Positions 10,330 to 19,100 of a stretch of DNA of 64,000 nucleotides are shown piece after piece. The stretch's first letter is position 1, and each line of letters starts with the position of its first letter. Source of the stretch: Guyparkeria halophila (GTDB lineage: Bacteria > Pseudomonadota > Gammaproteobacteria > Halothiobacillales > Halothiobacillaceae); the NCBI RefSeq assembly GCF_034479635.1, contig NZ_CP140153.1, forward strand, positions 2,053,501 through 2,117,500, in the 5' to 3' direction. The notes under the pieces were generated by a model, which worked only from the letters and a program-made list of their open reading frames with translations, was not told where the DNA came from and did not search any database. The translations under genes were made by a program, and so were the position numbers.

Positions 10330-10953
10330 TTATCTCACGCGCTTGCCGGTTGCCACCAGATAGACCTCTCGCGAGCGTGGCCGAGACGCCTTCGGCTTGC
10401 GAACCACCACGCGGTCGAAGCGCTGACGCGTCTCCTTGACGTACTCGTCGAACCCCTCGCCCTGGAACAGCTTGGTGACGAAGGCGCCCTTCGGCTTGAG
10501 CATCCGATCACAGAAATCCAGTGCAAGTTCCGCGAGATACATCGAGCGGGGAATGTCGACCGAATCCACACCACTCATGTTGGGGGCCATGTCGGAAAGC
10601 ACAAGATCGACTTCGCTCTCGCCCAGGGCCGCCTCCAATTCGTGCAGCACGGCATCCTCGGTGAAATCACCCTGCAGCACCGTGGTGTCGGCGAATTGAT
10701 CCATGGGCAGCAGGTCGAGGGCAAAGACATGGCCGTTACTCCCGACCACCTGGGCGGCGTACTGGGTCCAGCCGCCCGGCGCGGCGCCCAGATCGACCAC
10801 CGTCATGCCGGGGCGCAGGAAGCGGTCGCGCTCGTTGAGCTCGATCAGCTTGTAGACGGCGCGCGAACGCCAGCCCTCGCGCTGGGCCTTCTGCACGAAC
10901 TCGTCACGGAAATGCTCGGTGAGCCATCGTTTGCTGCTGACCGACCGCGCCAT
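10330..10953 (-). CDS. rlmE: 23S rRNA (uridine-2'-O)-methyltransferase (U2552)
   Basis: RlmE (RrmJ/FtsJ) methylates U2552 in the A-loop of 23S rRNA late in 50S assembly. The 207-residue Rossmann protein has the SAM motif [11 protein letters not shown] (53-62) and the K-D-K-E catalytic set at K35, D121, K161 and E196. A GGAGG lies eight bases before the ATG. In many gammaproteobacteria yhbY is divergent from rlmE; here the copper genes stand between them. Confidence 0.97.
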   Translation of the reverse strand: MARSVSSKRWLTEHFRDEFVQKAQREGWRSRAVYKLIELNERDRFLRPGMTVVDLGAAPGGWTQYAAQVVGSNGHVFALDLLPMDQFADTTVLQGDFTEDAVLHELEAALGESEVDLVLSDMAPNMSGVDSVDIPRSMYLAELALDFCDRMLKPKGAFVTKLFQGEGFDEYVKETRQRFDRVVVRKPKASRPRSREVYLVATGKRVR

Positions 10954-10987
10954 GAGGCCTCCGGGTAGGACGTTACAAGGGAGCGGG

Positions 10988-11016
10988 ATTATCCCCTATC
11001 GTCCCCGGCGACCCAA
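10988..11016 (-). promoter_or_regulatory. Candidate sigma-70 promoter for rlmE-ftsH-folP
   Basis: The minus strand reads TTGGGT, a 17-base spacer, then GATAAT, about 35 bases before the rlmE start. The -10 matches 5 of 6 consensus bases and the -35 three, with ideal spacing. No other good match lies in the 170-base gap. Confidence 0.5.
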
Positions 11017-11123
11017 ATCGCGCAACCGGCGCACGACCAGATTCACCGGGCCGCGACGCCGCGGGGAGACGTCGATCGGATCGCCACCGGCGCAACCGAC
11101 CCTAGCCCGGCCTAAGCCCGGCC

Positions 11124-11597
11124 TTAGTGATGGTGATGATCGCCGTGGCCATGTCCGGCGGGGCGCGCTTCGCGCGGACGCACCACCGCCTCGACCGTCT
11201 GGGTGCTGCCATCGTCAAAACGCAGCTCGATGGCGATGCGCTCGCCCTCGGCGGGCGCCGTCTCCGGCCCGATCAGCATGATGTGCAGACCACCGGGTGC
11301 CAGCGCGACGGACTCGCCGGCCGGCACGCTGATCCGATCCTGGCGCACCATGCGGTGCATGCCGTCCTCATTGAACGACCGGTGCAGCTCGACCGTCTCG
11401 AAGCCGGGCGCGTCGGCCTCGACCACGTCGACGGGCACCTCGCCGGCGTTGTGCAGTTCCATGAACGCGGCCGTGGCGTAGGCGCCCGGCGGCGCCAGCA
11501 CCACCCACGGCTCGCGCACTTCCAGTTCGGCGGCGGAGGCCGGGAGCGTCATCACGGCGGCAATCGTGGCGGCGATCAGGGCGGAGAGACGTTTCAT
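11124..11597 (-). CDS. Periplasmic copper chaperone PCuAC with His-rich tail
   Basis: PCuAC proteins bind Cu(I) in the periplasm and hand it to cytochrome oxidase or SCO proteins. The 157-residue precursor has a signal peptide (to about ASA, residue 22) and the exact family signature H-X10-M-X21-H-X-M, formed by H72, M83, H105 and M107. It ends with GHGHGDHHHH, a histidine tail that probably binds a second metal ion, as in some longer family members. The ATG overlaps the upstream SCO stop (ATGA), so the pair forms a copper-delivery operon. Confidence 0.95.
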   Translation of the reverse strand: MKRLSALIAATIAAVMTLPASAAELEVREPWVVLAPPGAYATAAFMELHNAGEVPVDVVEADAPGFETVELHRSFNEDGMHRMVRQDRISVPAGESVALAPGGLHIMLIGPETAPAEGERIAIELRFDDGSTQTVEAVVRPREARPAGHGHGDHHHH

Positions 11598-12253
11598 TCG
11601 GGGCGTACCTCAGATAGGAATGACTGGAGCATCGTCACGACGCGGTCGGGGTGATGCGGGCCGGGCAACACCGCCAGCATGCGCCCCTGCGGGTCGATCA
11701 GGCGAAAGCCGGTGTCGTGGTCGACACTGTAGCGCCGTTCGCCCGGCGCGTGCTCGCCGATGCGATAGCCGGCCTTTACCGCGCCGGTGACCGCGTCGAT
11801 CGCCTCGCGCGATCCGGTCACCGGCACGAACTCCTCGGAAAAGAACGCGGTGTATTTTTCCAGGTGGGCCGGCGTGTCGCGCTCCGGGTCGACCGACAGG
11901 AACACCACCTGCCAGTCGAATTGCGGCGAGTGCTCCTGCAGCGCCGGCAGGATCTGGGACAGCTGGCCCAACTCGGTCGGACAGATGTCGGGGCAGTAGC
12001 TATAGCCGACGTAGAGCAGGGTCCACCGGCCATCGAACAGCGCCGATGTCCCCACGGGGCCGTCAACGCCTTCAAGCACCACGTCGGGCACGGGCATGGG
12101 CGCCTCGGGGGCACGCAGCACCAGCGGCTCGGGACTCTCGTAGCCGGCCAGCGGATTGGTCCCGGGGTTTTCGGCGGCCGGCTGGCAACCGGCGAGCAGC
12201 GAGACGAGGAGGAAGGGCAGTAGCAGAACGCGCAGCAACATGGTGTCGGTCAT
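11594..12253 (-). CDS. SCO1/SenC-family copper chaperone, lipoprotein
   Basis: SCO proteins deliver copper to, or reduce the cysteines of, the CuA site of cytochrome c oxidase. The 219-residue product has a lipoprotein signal with lipobox LLAGC (C23), the thioredoxin-like copper motif C87-PDI-C91 and the conserved distal histidine H179 (VDHDTG). A longer frame exists upstream but would bury the signal peptide; ATGs at 12253 and 12241 are both possible, neither with a strong ribosome site. It is the first gene of the SCO-PCuAC pair and is divergent from yhbY. Confidence 0.92.
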   Translation of the reverse strand: MTDTMLLRVLLLPFLLVSLLAGCQPAAENPGTNPLAGYESPEPLVLRAPEAPMPVPDVVLEGVDGPVGTSALFDGRWTLLYVGYSYCPDICPTELGQLSQILPALQEHSPQFDWQVVFLSVDPERDTPAHLEKYTAFFSEEFVPVTGSREAIDAVTGAVKAGYRIGEHAPGERRYSVDHDTGFRLIDPQGRMLAVLPGPHHPDRVVTMLQSFLSEVRPE

Positions 12254-12306
12254 TGGTCCGATAGAGTCCAGGGCGGTAAACTGCCGGGTCATCCACGGCG
12301 TTGCAA

Positions 12307-12322
12307 TGTGTGATTTCACACA
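12307..12322. promoter_or_regulatory. 7-2-7 palindrome between the divergent SCO and yhbY genes
   Basis: TGTGTGA-TT-TCACACA is a perfect inverted repeat with a 2-base centre, 54 bases upstream of the SCO start and 46 bases upstream of yhbY. Its size and symmetry fit a dimeric regulator's operator. It is too short in the centre for CRP (TGTGA-N6-TCACA). The regulator is unknown. Confidence 0.4.
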
Positions 12323-12367
12323 GCCGCCCTCCCCCAACTCGGCCGATACCCGGAGAGTCCCGACGAC

Positions 12368-12685
12368 ATGAACCTAACCGCCCGCCAGCGACAGTACCTT
12401 CGCGCCGAAGCGCATCACTTGAAGCCCGTGGTTCTCCTCGGCCAGCACGGCCTGACCGAGGCGGTACTCCTCGAAATCGAGCAGGCACTCGAAATCCACG
12501 AGCTAATCAAGGTGCGGGTCCCCGGCGTCGAGCGCGACGAGAAGCGTCAGATCATCGACGCCATCACCGATGAGACCAAGGCCACCCTGGTGCAGACGGT
12601 AGGTCACATCGCCGTGCTGTTCCGCCCGCGCGCCAGCTACTCCGACTTCAATCTACCCAAGCCGGGAAAACCCGGCCAGCAATGA
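12368..12685 (+). CDS. yhbY: YhbY-family (CRM domain) ribosome assembly RNA-binding protein
   Basis: The 105-residue protein is a single CRM/YhbY domain: LTARQRQYLRAEAHHLKPVV, then LGQHGLT, then the alpha/beta core ending in VQTVGHIAVLFRP. YhbY associates with pre-50S particles in E. coli. The GxxG-type RNA-binding loop is represented by GQHG. The stop overlaps the aat start (ATGA). A GGAG lies upstream of the ATG. Its nearness to rlmE, separated only by the copper genes, suggests the ancestral rlmE-yhbY divergent pair was split. Confidence 0.95.
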   Translation: MNLTARQRQYLRAEAHHLKPVVLLGQHGLTEAVLLEIEQALEIHELIKVRVPGVERDEKRQIIDAITDETKATLVQTVGHIAVLFRPRASYSDFNLPKPGKPGQQ

Positions 12686-13368
12686 TCCCGCTGCTCGGGC
12701 CGAATCCGCGGGTCTTCCCGCCGGTCAGCAGTGCCCTGCAGGAACCCAACGGCCTGCTGGCCGCCGGCGGCGATCTCTCTGTCGATCGACTGGCGACGGC
12801 TTACCGGCGCGGCATCTTCCCTTGGTACTCAGAGGGCGACCCCATCCTCTGGTGGAGCCCCGACCCACGCACGCTGTTCACCCCCGAGCGATTCCACGTC
12901 TCGCGCAGCCTGGCCAAGTGGCGCCGTCAGCAGCGCTACCGCGTGACGGTCGACACGGCGTTTGCCGCGGTGGTCGACGGCTGCGCTGGACCGCGCCGAG
13001 GCGATCCGGGCACCTGGATCGTGCCGGCCATGCGCCAAGCCTTCGTCGACCTGCATGCCGCCGGCATCGCCCACTCGGTGGAGGTCTGGTCGGGCGAGGA
13101 GCTGGTGGGCGGACTGTTCGGCAGCCGCATCGGCCGGGCCGCGTTTGGCGAGTCGATGTTCAGCCGCGCCGCCAACGCCTCCAAGTTCGCGCTGGCCGCC
13201 ATTCTGGTCGATCACGCCTGGGGACCAATCGATTTCCTCGACGCCCAGTTCACCACCGAACACCTGCTCGGACTGGGCGCCGAGGAATACCCGCGCTCGG
13301 TGTTCACGCGCTGGCTCGACGAGGCGGCCTGTGCCGATAGCCCGGCCGGGTTTCCGGGCGGTTTGTGA
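12682..13368 (+). CDS. aat: Leucyl/phenylalanyl-tRNA--protein transferase
   Basis: Aat adds Leu or Phe from charged tRNA to N-terminal Arg/Lys of proteins, marking them for ClpS/ClpAP (N-degron pathway). The 228-residue protein shows YRRGIFPWYSEGDPILWWSP, DPRTLF, GTWIVPAM and the GNAT-like block ESMFSRAANASKFAL, all family hallmarks. The start overlaps the yhbY stop by four bases. Neither clpS nor clpA is in the window. Confidence 0.97.
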   Translation: MIPLLGPNPRVFPPVSSALQEPNGLLAAGGDLSVDRLATAYRRGIFPWYSEGDPILWWSPDPRTLFTPERFHVSRSLAKWRRQQRYRVTVDTAFAAVVDGCAGPRRGDPGTWIVPAMRQAFVDLHAAGIAHSVEVWSGEELVGGLFGSRIGRAAFGESMFSRAANASKFALAAILVDHAWGPIDFLDAQFTTEHLLGLGAEEYPRSVFTRWLDEAACADSPAGFPGGL

Positions 13369-13549
13369 TAAAACATGGGCGCTCGTTAGCTCGTTAGGAA
13401 CCGGTGCACGAAAAGTAACCCCGCTCTTTGCGCCTTAAGGGCGGACGACTCAGCAAGCCATCGGGGCATTAACTATTCGCGCAGAGGCTCCTTAGCCACT
13501 TGCGCCGAAAACATCGCCGTCACGCCCACATCTAGGAACGAGACACCCC
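13369..13549 (+). promoter_or_regulatory. Structured leader upstream of the cation antiporter gene
   Basis: The 181 bases before the antiporter contain no gene but several paired elements: a tandem direct repeat CTCGTTAG x2 (13382-13397), a CCCCG/CGGGG pairing (13419-13423 with 13462-13466) enclosing hairpin CGCC-TTAAG-GGCG (13431-13443), and a compound hairpin GCGCA...TGCGC (13479-13505) with inner stem GGCT/AGCC. GATAAA at 13367-13372, overlapping the aat stop, is a possible -10 without a clear -35. This could be a regulatory RNA, but I cannot assign it to a known class. Confidence 0.4.
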
Positions 13550-15547
13550 ATGCCAGCCGACACCATGGGCATCCTGCTGACACTGTTGCTGATCTCGGTC
13601 GTCGCCGTGGTCGCCCTGCGACGTCTGAACCTGCCGGCGATCCTCGGCTATCTGGCCGTCGGCATGCTCGCCGGCCCGCATGCGCTCGGGCTGGTCAAGG
13701 ACATCCACGACATCCACCTGATCGCCGAGTTCGGCGTGGTGTTCCTGCTGTTCATGCTGGGGCTGGAATTCTCGCTGTCGCGACTGATCGCGATGCGCCG
13801 GGCCGTGGTCGGCATGGGCGGGGCCCAGGTGTTGCTCACCGCCGTGATCACCGGCGGGGCGGCATTGTTGATGGGCTTCTCCCCGGCCGCGGCCTTCACG
13901 CTGGCCGGGGTCATGACCGTCTCCTCGACGGCGATCGTCATTCGGCAACTCGGCGAGCAACTGGAGGTCAACTCCCGGCACGGCAACAATGCCGTCGGCA
14001 TCCTGCTGTTCCAGGACCTCGCAGTCATCCCCTTCCTGATCGTCATCCCGGTGCTGGGCGTGTCGGGTGCGGCGGGCGACGCGGGCAACCTCACCCTTGA
14101 GATCACGCTTACCCTGGGCGCGGGCGTGCTCGCCGCCATCGTGCTGTTCTTCGGTGGGCGCTGGGTGCTGCGGCCGCTGTTCCGCGAAATCGCCAAGTCC
14201 CGCTCGGCCGAACTGTTCACCCTGGCGGTGCTGCTGACGGTACTGGGCGCCGGCTGGATGACCGATACCGCGGGCCTGTCCTGGGAGCTGGGCGCATTCC
14301 TGGCCGGTATCGCCCTGTCCGAGACCCAGTACAAGCACCAGATCGAGGCCGACATCCGTCCGTTCCGCGACGTGCTGCTGGGTCTGTTCTTCATCACCAT
14401 CGGCATGATGCTCGACATCGGCGGTCTGGCCGATATCGGCCACTGGGTGCTGATGTTCCTGGCCATCCTGATTCTCGCGAAGTTGGCGATCATCTTCCTG
14501 ATCGGCCGGGCAATGGGGGAGGCGCCCGGCGTGGCGTTTCGCTCAGGGCTGGTGCTGGCCCAGGGCGGCGAGTTCGGCTTTGCCATGCTCTCCATCGCCA
14601 GCCCCGACCTGATGACCGACGTGGAGCATCAAATCGTGCTGGGCACGGTGATCTTCTCGATGGTGCTCACGCCCATCCTGGTCAAGTACAACGGCGTGAT
14701 CGCCAAGCGACTGGTCCCGGGTTACGCGAAAAGCCGGCGCGAGCACAACATCGAGGTGCGCGCCGATGCCAGCGACGTGTCACGGCACGTCCTGATCTGC
14801 GGGTTCGGCCGGGTCGGCCAGAACGTCGCCCGCCTGCTCAAGAGCGAGGGCATCGACTACACCGCGATCGAGGTCGACCCGGATATCGTCCAGCAGGCCA
14901 ACGAGGCGGGACTGCGGGTGTACTTCGGCAACTCGACCCACCTCGACATCCTGCAATCGGCGGGCCTGAATCGGGCGCGCGCCGTGGTGATCAGTCACCT
15001 CGACGATGCCTCGACCATCAAGACCATCGAGGTGATCCGCGGCCACAATCGCGACATCCCGGTGATCGTGCGCACCCGCACCGACGAGCATCTCGACCGC
15101 ATCCACGAGGCGGGGGCCACCGAGGTGGTCGCGTCGGTCTACGAGATGAGCCTGGCACTCGGCGGTCACGTGCTGCGCACGCTCAACGTGCCGCTGGCGA
15201 AGATCCTCCGTCAGATCCAGGAAATCCGCCAGGCCGATTACGCGCCATTGCGTCACACTTTCCACGGTGACCGTGCCCGGGACGAGAACGATTTCACCCT
15301 GCTCGCGCCGCGCACCCTGAAGAACGTCGCCCTGGTGCCGGGGGCAGCGGCAATCGGCAAGCGACTCGGCGCGCTCCTGACCGACCACGACGACGTGGTG
15401 GTCGACGCCATCAATCGCCACGGCATCCGTGGCGAGAGCCCCAGCGACGAGGTCGAGCTCCAGGAAGGCGACGTGCTGACCCTCTATGGCTCCCCGGAGA
15501 CCCTCGACACCGCCGAACAACTGCTGCTGACCGGCCGCCCCGACTGA
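13550..15547 (+). CDS. CPA2 (Kef/YbaL-type) monovalent cation:proton antiporter with RCK domains
   Basis: The 665-residue protein has about 12 hydrophobic segments in residues 5-390, with the CPA2 features LAGPHALGLV, FLLFMLGLEFS and ILLFQDLAVIP. A cytoplasmic TrkA-N (RCK) nucleotide-binding domain starts at VLICGFGRVGQNVA (about 414) and a TrkA-C-like domain covers the last 90 residues. Such proteins export K+ or Na+ in exchange for H+ and are gated by NAD(H) or glutathione adducts. I cannot tell KefB, KefC or YbaL apart. A structured leader precedes it, and the ATG has AGGA twelve bases upstream. Confidence 0.92.
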   Translation: MPADTMGILLTLLLISVVAVVALRRLNLPAILGYLAVGMLAGPHALGLVKDIHDIHLIAEFGVVFLLFMLGLEFSLSRLIAMRRAVVGMGGAQVLLTAVITGGAALLMGFSPAAAFTLAGVMTVSSTAIVIRQLGEQLEVNSRHGNNAVGILLFQDLAVIPFLIVIPVLGVSGAAGDAGNLTLEITLTLGAGVLAAIVLFFGGRWVLRPLFREIAKSRSAELFTLAVLLTVLGAGWMTDTAGLSWELGAFLAGIALSETQYKHQIEADIRPFRDVLLGLFFITIGMMLDIGGLADIGHWVLMFLAILILAKLAIIFLIGRAMGEAPGVAFRSGLVLAQGGEFGFAMLSIASPDLMTDVEHQIVLGTVIFSMVLTPILVKYNGVIAKRLVPGYAKSRREHNIEVRADASDVSRHVLICGFGRVGQNVARLLKSEGIDYTAIEVDPDIVQQANEAGLRVYFGNSTHLDILQSAGLNRARAVVISHLDDASTIKTIEVIRGHNRDIPVIVRTRTDEHLDRIHEAGATEVVASVYEMSLALGGHVLRTLNVPLAKILRQIQEIRQADYAPLRHTFHGDRARDENDFTLLAPRTLKNVALVPGAAAIGKRLGALLTDHDDVVVDAINRHGIRGESPSDEVELQEGDVLTLYGSPETLDTAEQLLLTGRPD

Positions 15548-15565
15548 TGGCCGGCGGCGAATCGA

Positions 15566-15594
15566 TTGGAAATGTGGCGGTATTTCACTAAGCT
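15566..15594 (+). promoter_or_regulatory. Candidate promoter of the 77-residue orphan
   Basis: TTGGAA, a 17-base spacer and TAAGCT lie in the gap after the antiporter gene, 52 bases before the small gene's start. The -35 is good (4 of 6) and the -10 weak (3 of 6). Together with the downstream terminator this would make the orphan a single-gene transcript. Confidence 0.4.
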
Positions 15595-15645
15595 AGGGCG
15601 AACAACGACAGGCACCTGATCCCGATATCAGGGGAGGCAAGCGAC

Positions 15646-15879
15646 ATGATCGCCAGTGTGGACAGCGGTTACAGCAACGTGGCGGCCGCGGACGGCATGC
15701 TCTCGACACCGTCCAATCAGCAGACCGCCAACCCGAGCGCCCAGACGCGCAACACGCCGGTCGAAAACCCGGTGGAAAACCGGGTCAACGGTGGCGAGGC
15801 GGCCGCTGCTGCACAGAACCGTGCCGGTGACGAGCAACAGGATGGCGGCCCGGGCAGCATGATCGACGTGCGCGCCTGA
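15646..15879 (+). CDS. Orphan 77-residue Asn/Gln/Ala-rich protein
   Basis: I do not recognise this protein. It begins MIASVDSGYSNVAAADGML and is otherwise polar and probably disordered (many N, Q, A, E, G), with a tandem VENPVENRV near the middle and no signal peptide, membrane segment or cysteine. The case for expression is good: GGGGAGG eight bases before the ATG, a candidate promoter upstream and a strong terminator at 15924-15949. A 6-bp hairpin (CCTGAT/ATCAGG, 15615-15632) ends inside the Shine-Dalgarno and might modulate translation. It stands alone between the antiporter and mfd. Confidence 0.6.
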   Translation: MIASVDSGYSNVAAADGMLSTPSNQQTANPSAQTRNTPVENPVENRVNGGEAAAAAQNRAGDEQQDGGPGSMIDVRA

Positions 15880-15923
15880 TCCGATCGGGATTGACACGAG
15901 GCAGCGACAGCCGCTGCCTGGGA

Positions 15924-15949
15924 ATGCGGGCCACGGCCCGCATTTTTTT
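15924..15949 (+). terminator. Rho-independent terminator after the orphan gene
   Basis: Stem ATGCGGGCC / GGCCCGCAT followed by seven T residues on the plus strand, 45 bases past the orphan's stop. It separates that transcript from mfd. Confidence 0.85.
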
Positions 15950-16061
15950 GTCCCCGCAACACCGGCGACGGACAGCGTCGCCATCAATCCCGCCGCCCGT
16001 GCAGCCGCGCGGCAAATGGGCGACAATCGCGCCTTCGAATCCGACCGCCTTGATACACGCC

Positions 16062-16077
16062 GGCCCCCGCGGGGGCC
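16062..16077. repeat. 16-bp perfect GC palindrome in the mfd leader
   Basis: GGCCCCCGCGGGGGCC is a perfect palindrome of only G and C, 30 bases upstream of the mfd start. It could form a strong RNA hairpin in the leader. No ribosome site is obvious between it and the ATG. Confidence 0.6.
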
Positions 16078-16106
16078 CGCCTCGACCACGACCCGCAACC
16101 GACTCC

Positions 16107-19100
16107 ATGAGCGACGCCAAGCAGTCCATCGCCCAGCCCGCCGACCACCGCGACCCGATCTATCTGCGCGTGCATACCGAGCTCGGCCGAGCGCTGGCCA
16201 CGCGCCTGGCGGCCGTTGCCGCGGACCGGCCGGTACTCGCCGTGCTGCCCGACAGTCGAGCGGTCAACGACACCCGCGCCGCCCTGGCGTTCCTGGGCGT
16301 CGAGGCCAGCATCTTCCCCGACTGGGAAGTCCTGCCTTACGACCGCTTCTCGCCGCACCAGGACCTGATCTCCGACCGGCTCTCAAGGCTGTGGCGACTG
16401 CCCGGCGAATCGCGTGGCCTGACCCTGATCGCCGCGCCCACCCTGCTCCAGCGCCTGCCGCCACCGGCCTTCGTCACCGGCCAGGGTATGGTGCTGGAGG
16501 TCGGGCAGCGCCTGGACCGCGAGGCCTATCGCCAGCAGCTCGCGGCGGCTGGCTACAGCCTGGTCTCGACCGTCGAGCAGCACGGCGAATACGCCCTGCG
16601 CGGCGGACTGATCGACGTATTCCCGATGGGCGCCAACGAGCCGGTGCGCATTGACCTGTTCGACGACGAGATCGAGACCCTGCGCCATTTCGATCCCGAA
16701 TCGCAGCGCTCCACCGAAACGGTCGAGGCCATCACCCTGCTGCCGGCCCGCGAATACCCCCTGACCGACAAGGGCATCGCCACCTTCCGTCAGAACTGGC
16801 GCAATACCTTTCCCGGTGACCCGACCAGCGCCCCCATCTACAAGCAGGTATCGGAAGGACTGGTGCCGGCCGGCATCGAGAGCTACCTGCCGCTGTTCTT
16901 CGAGTCCACCGCGACGCTGTTCGATTTCCTGCCGGACTCGGCCCGGCTGCTGCTGTTCGATGGCGTCGAGCAGTCCCTCGAGGCCTTCGTCCACGAGACC
17001 AGCGAGCGCTTTGCCCAGCGCGCCGGTGACATCGACCACCCCATCCTGGCCCCCGAGGCGCTCTACCAGACGCCGGAGGAATTCGGCGAGCAGCTCAAGC
17101 GTCTGCCCCGCTGGCAACTGGTGGCGGGCAACGACGAGCGTTTCCCGCAGGCCGCCGACATCGCCGACCGGCCGCTGCCCGACCTGACGGCCGGCAGCGC
17201 CGCCCAGCCGGCGGTGATCGAACGACTGGCCGAATTCGTGCGCGGGTTCGACGGCCACACCCTGCTGGTCGCCGAGAGCAGCGGGCGGCGCCAGGCCCTG
17301 ATCGAGCAGACGGCCGCCGTCGGGCTGGAGCCGCTGGCGATCAAGGGCTGGGACCAGGCCGACAAGGCGCCGGTCACCATCGCGGTGGCCGAGCTCGAGC
17401 ACGGCGCCATCCTGCCAGCGGCCGGCCGACCGGTGGCGGTGATCAGCGAGACCAACCTGTTCGCCGAGCGGGTCGCGCAACGACGAGCCAAGTCTCGCCG
17501 GGGCCGGGATGCCGATGCGATCATCCAGAATCTCGACGATCTCGCCATCGGCGCACCGGTGGTCCACGAGGATCACGGTGTCGGCCGCTTCCAGGGGCTG
17601 GTCACCCTGGAAATGAACGACCAGCAGCAGGAATACCTGCTGCTGACCTACGCCGATGACGACAAGCTTTACGTGCCGGTCTCCAGCCTCGAGCGCATCT
17701 CGCGCTACACCGGCGGTGCCGAGGAAACCGCTCCCTTGCACCGGCTGGGCTCTGGGCAATGGGAGAAGGCGAAGAAGCGCGCCGCCCAGCAGGTGCACGA
17801 CGTTGCCGCCGAACTGCTGGACGTGCATGCCCGTCGGGCCGCGCGCAAGGGCACCTCGCTCAAGGCCGACGAGGCCGACTACCGCCAGTTCGCCGAGGAG
17901 TTCGCCTTCGAGCCCACCGACGACCAGCGGCTGGCCATCGAGCAGGTCCTGGTCGACATGGCCGCCGGCCAGCCCATGGACCGCGTCGTCTGCGGCGACG
18001 TGGGCTTCGGCAAGACCGAGGTGGCGATGCGCGCGGCGTTCGTCGCGGTGGAGAACCACGCCCAGGTGGCGGTGCTGGTCCCCACGACGCTGCTCGCCGA
18101 GCAACACCTGCGCAACTTCCGCGACCGCTTTTCCAACTGGCCGGTGACCATCGAAAGCCTCTCGCGCCTGTCGGGCGGCAAGAAGACCGGCGAGTTGCGC
18201 GAACGGATCAAGGCCGGCCAGGTCGACATCGTGATCGGCACGCACAAGCTGCTGCGCGACTCGCCCGAGTTCGCCAACCTCGGATTGGTGATCATCGACG
18301 AGGAGCAGCGTTTCGGCGTGCGCGACAAGGAGCGCCTCAAGGCCCTGCGCGCCGAGGTGGACATGCTCACGCTCACCGCCACGCCCATCCCGCGCACGCT
18401 CAACATGGCGCTGTCGGGCATTCGCGACCTGTCGATCATCGCCACCCCGCCGCGCGAGCGGCTGGCGGTCAAGACCGTGATCCTGCGCTGGGACGAGGTG
18501 CAGATCCGTGAGGCGATCCAGCGGGAACTGAAACGGGGCGGTCAGGTGTACTTCCTGTACAACGAGGTCAAGAGCATCGACCGCATGGCCCGCCTGGTCG
18601 AAGAGATCGTCCCCGAGGCGCGCATCGGCGTGGCCCACGGTCAGATGGGCGAGCGCGGGCTGGAGCAGGTGATGTCGGATTTCTACCACCAGCGCTTCAA
18701 CGTGCTGGTCTCGACCACCATCATCGAGTCGGGCATCGACATCCCCACGGCCAACACCATCCTGATCCACCGCGCCGACAAGTTCGGGCTGGCCCAGCTC
18801 CACCAGCTGCGCGGTCGCGTCGGTCGGTCACACCACCGCGCCTACGCCTACCTGATCACCCCCGAGCCGGGCCAGCTGACCCCGGATGCGCAGAAGCGCC
18901 TCGAGGCGATCGCGGCGCTCGAGGACCTGGGCGTGGGCTTCACCCTGTCCACCCACGATCTCGAGATCCGGGGCGCCGGCGAGCTGCTGGGTTCGGGGCA
19001 ATCCGGGCAGATGCACGAGGTCGGCTATCGCTACTACATGCAACTGCTCGACCGGGCGGTCGCCGCCATCCGTCAGGGGCGCGAGCCGGCACTGGACGCG

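Noticed and set aside
12307-12322. The palindrome as a CRP or FNR site
   Set aside because: The half-sites are separated by 2 bases, not the 6 of CRP or 4 of FNR.
13479-13505. The compound hairpin in the antiporter leader as a terminator
   Set aside because: No T-run follows it and it lies inside the leader ahead of the gene; a regulatory or structural role fits better.
16383-18803. An 806-codon open frame antisense to mfd
   Set aside because: It mirrors the codon structure of mfd, has no ribosome site and has the biased composition of a shadow frame.
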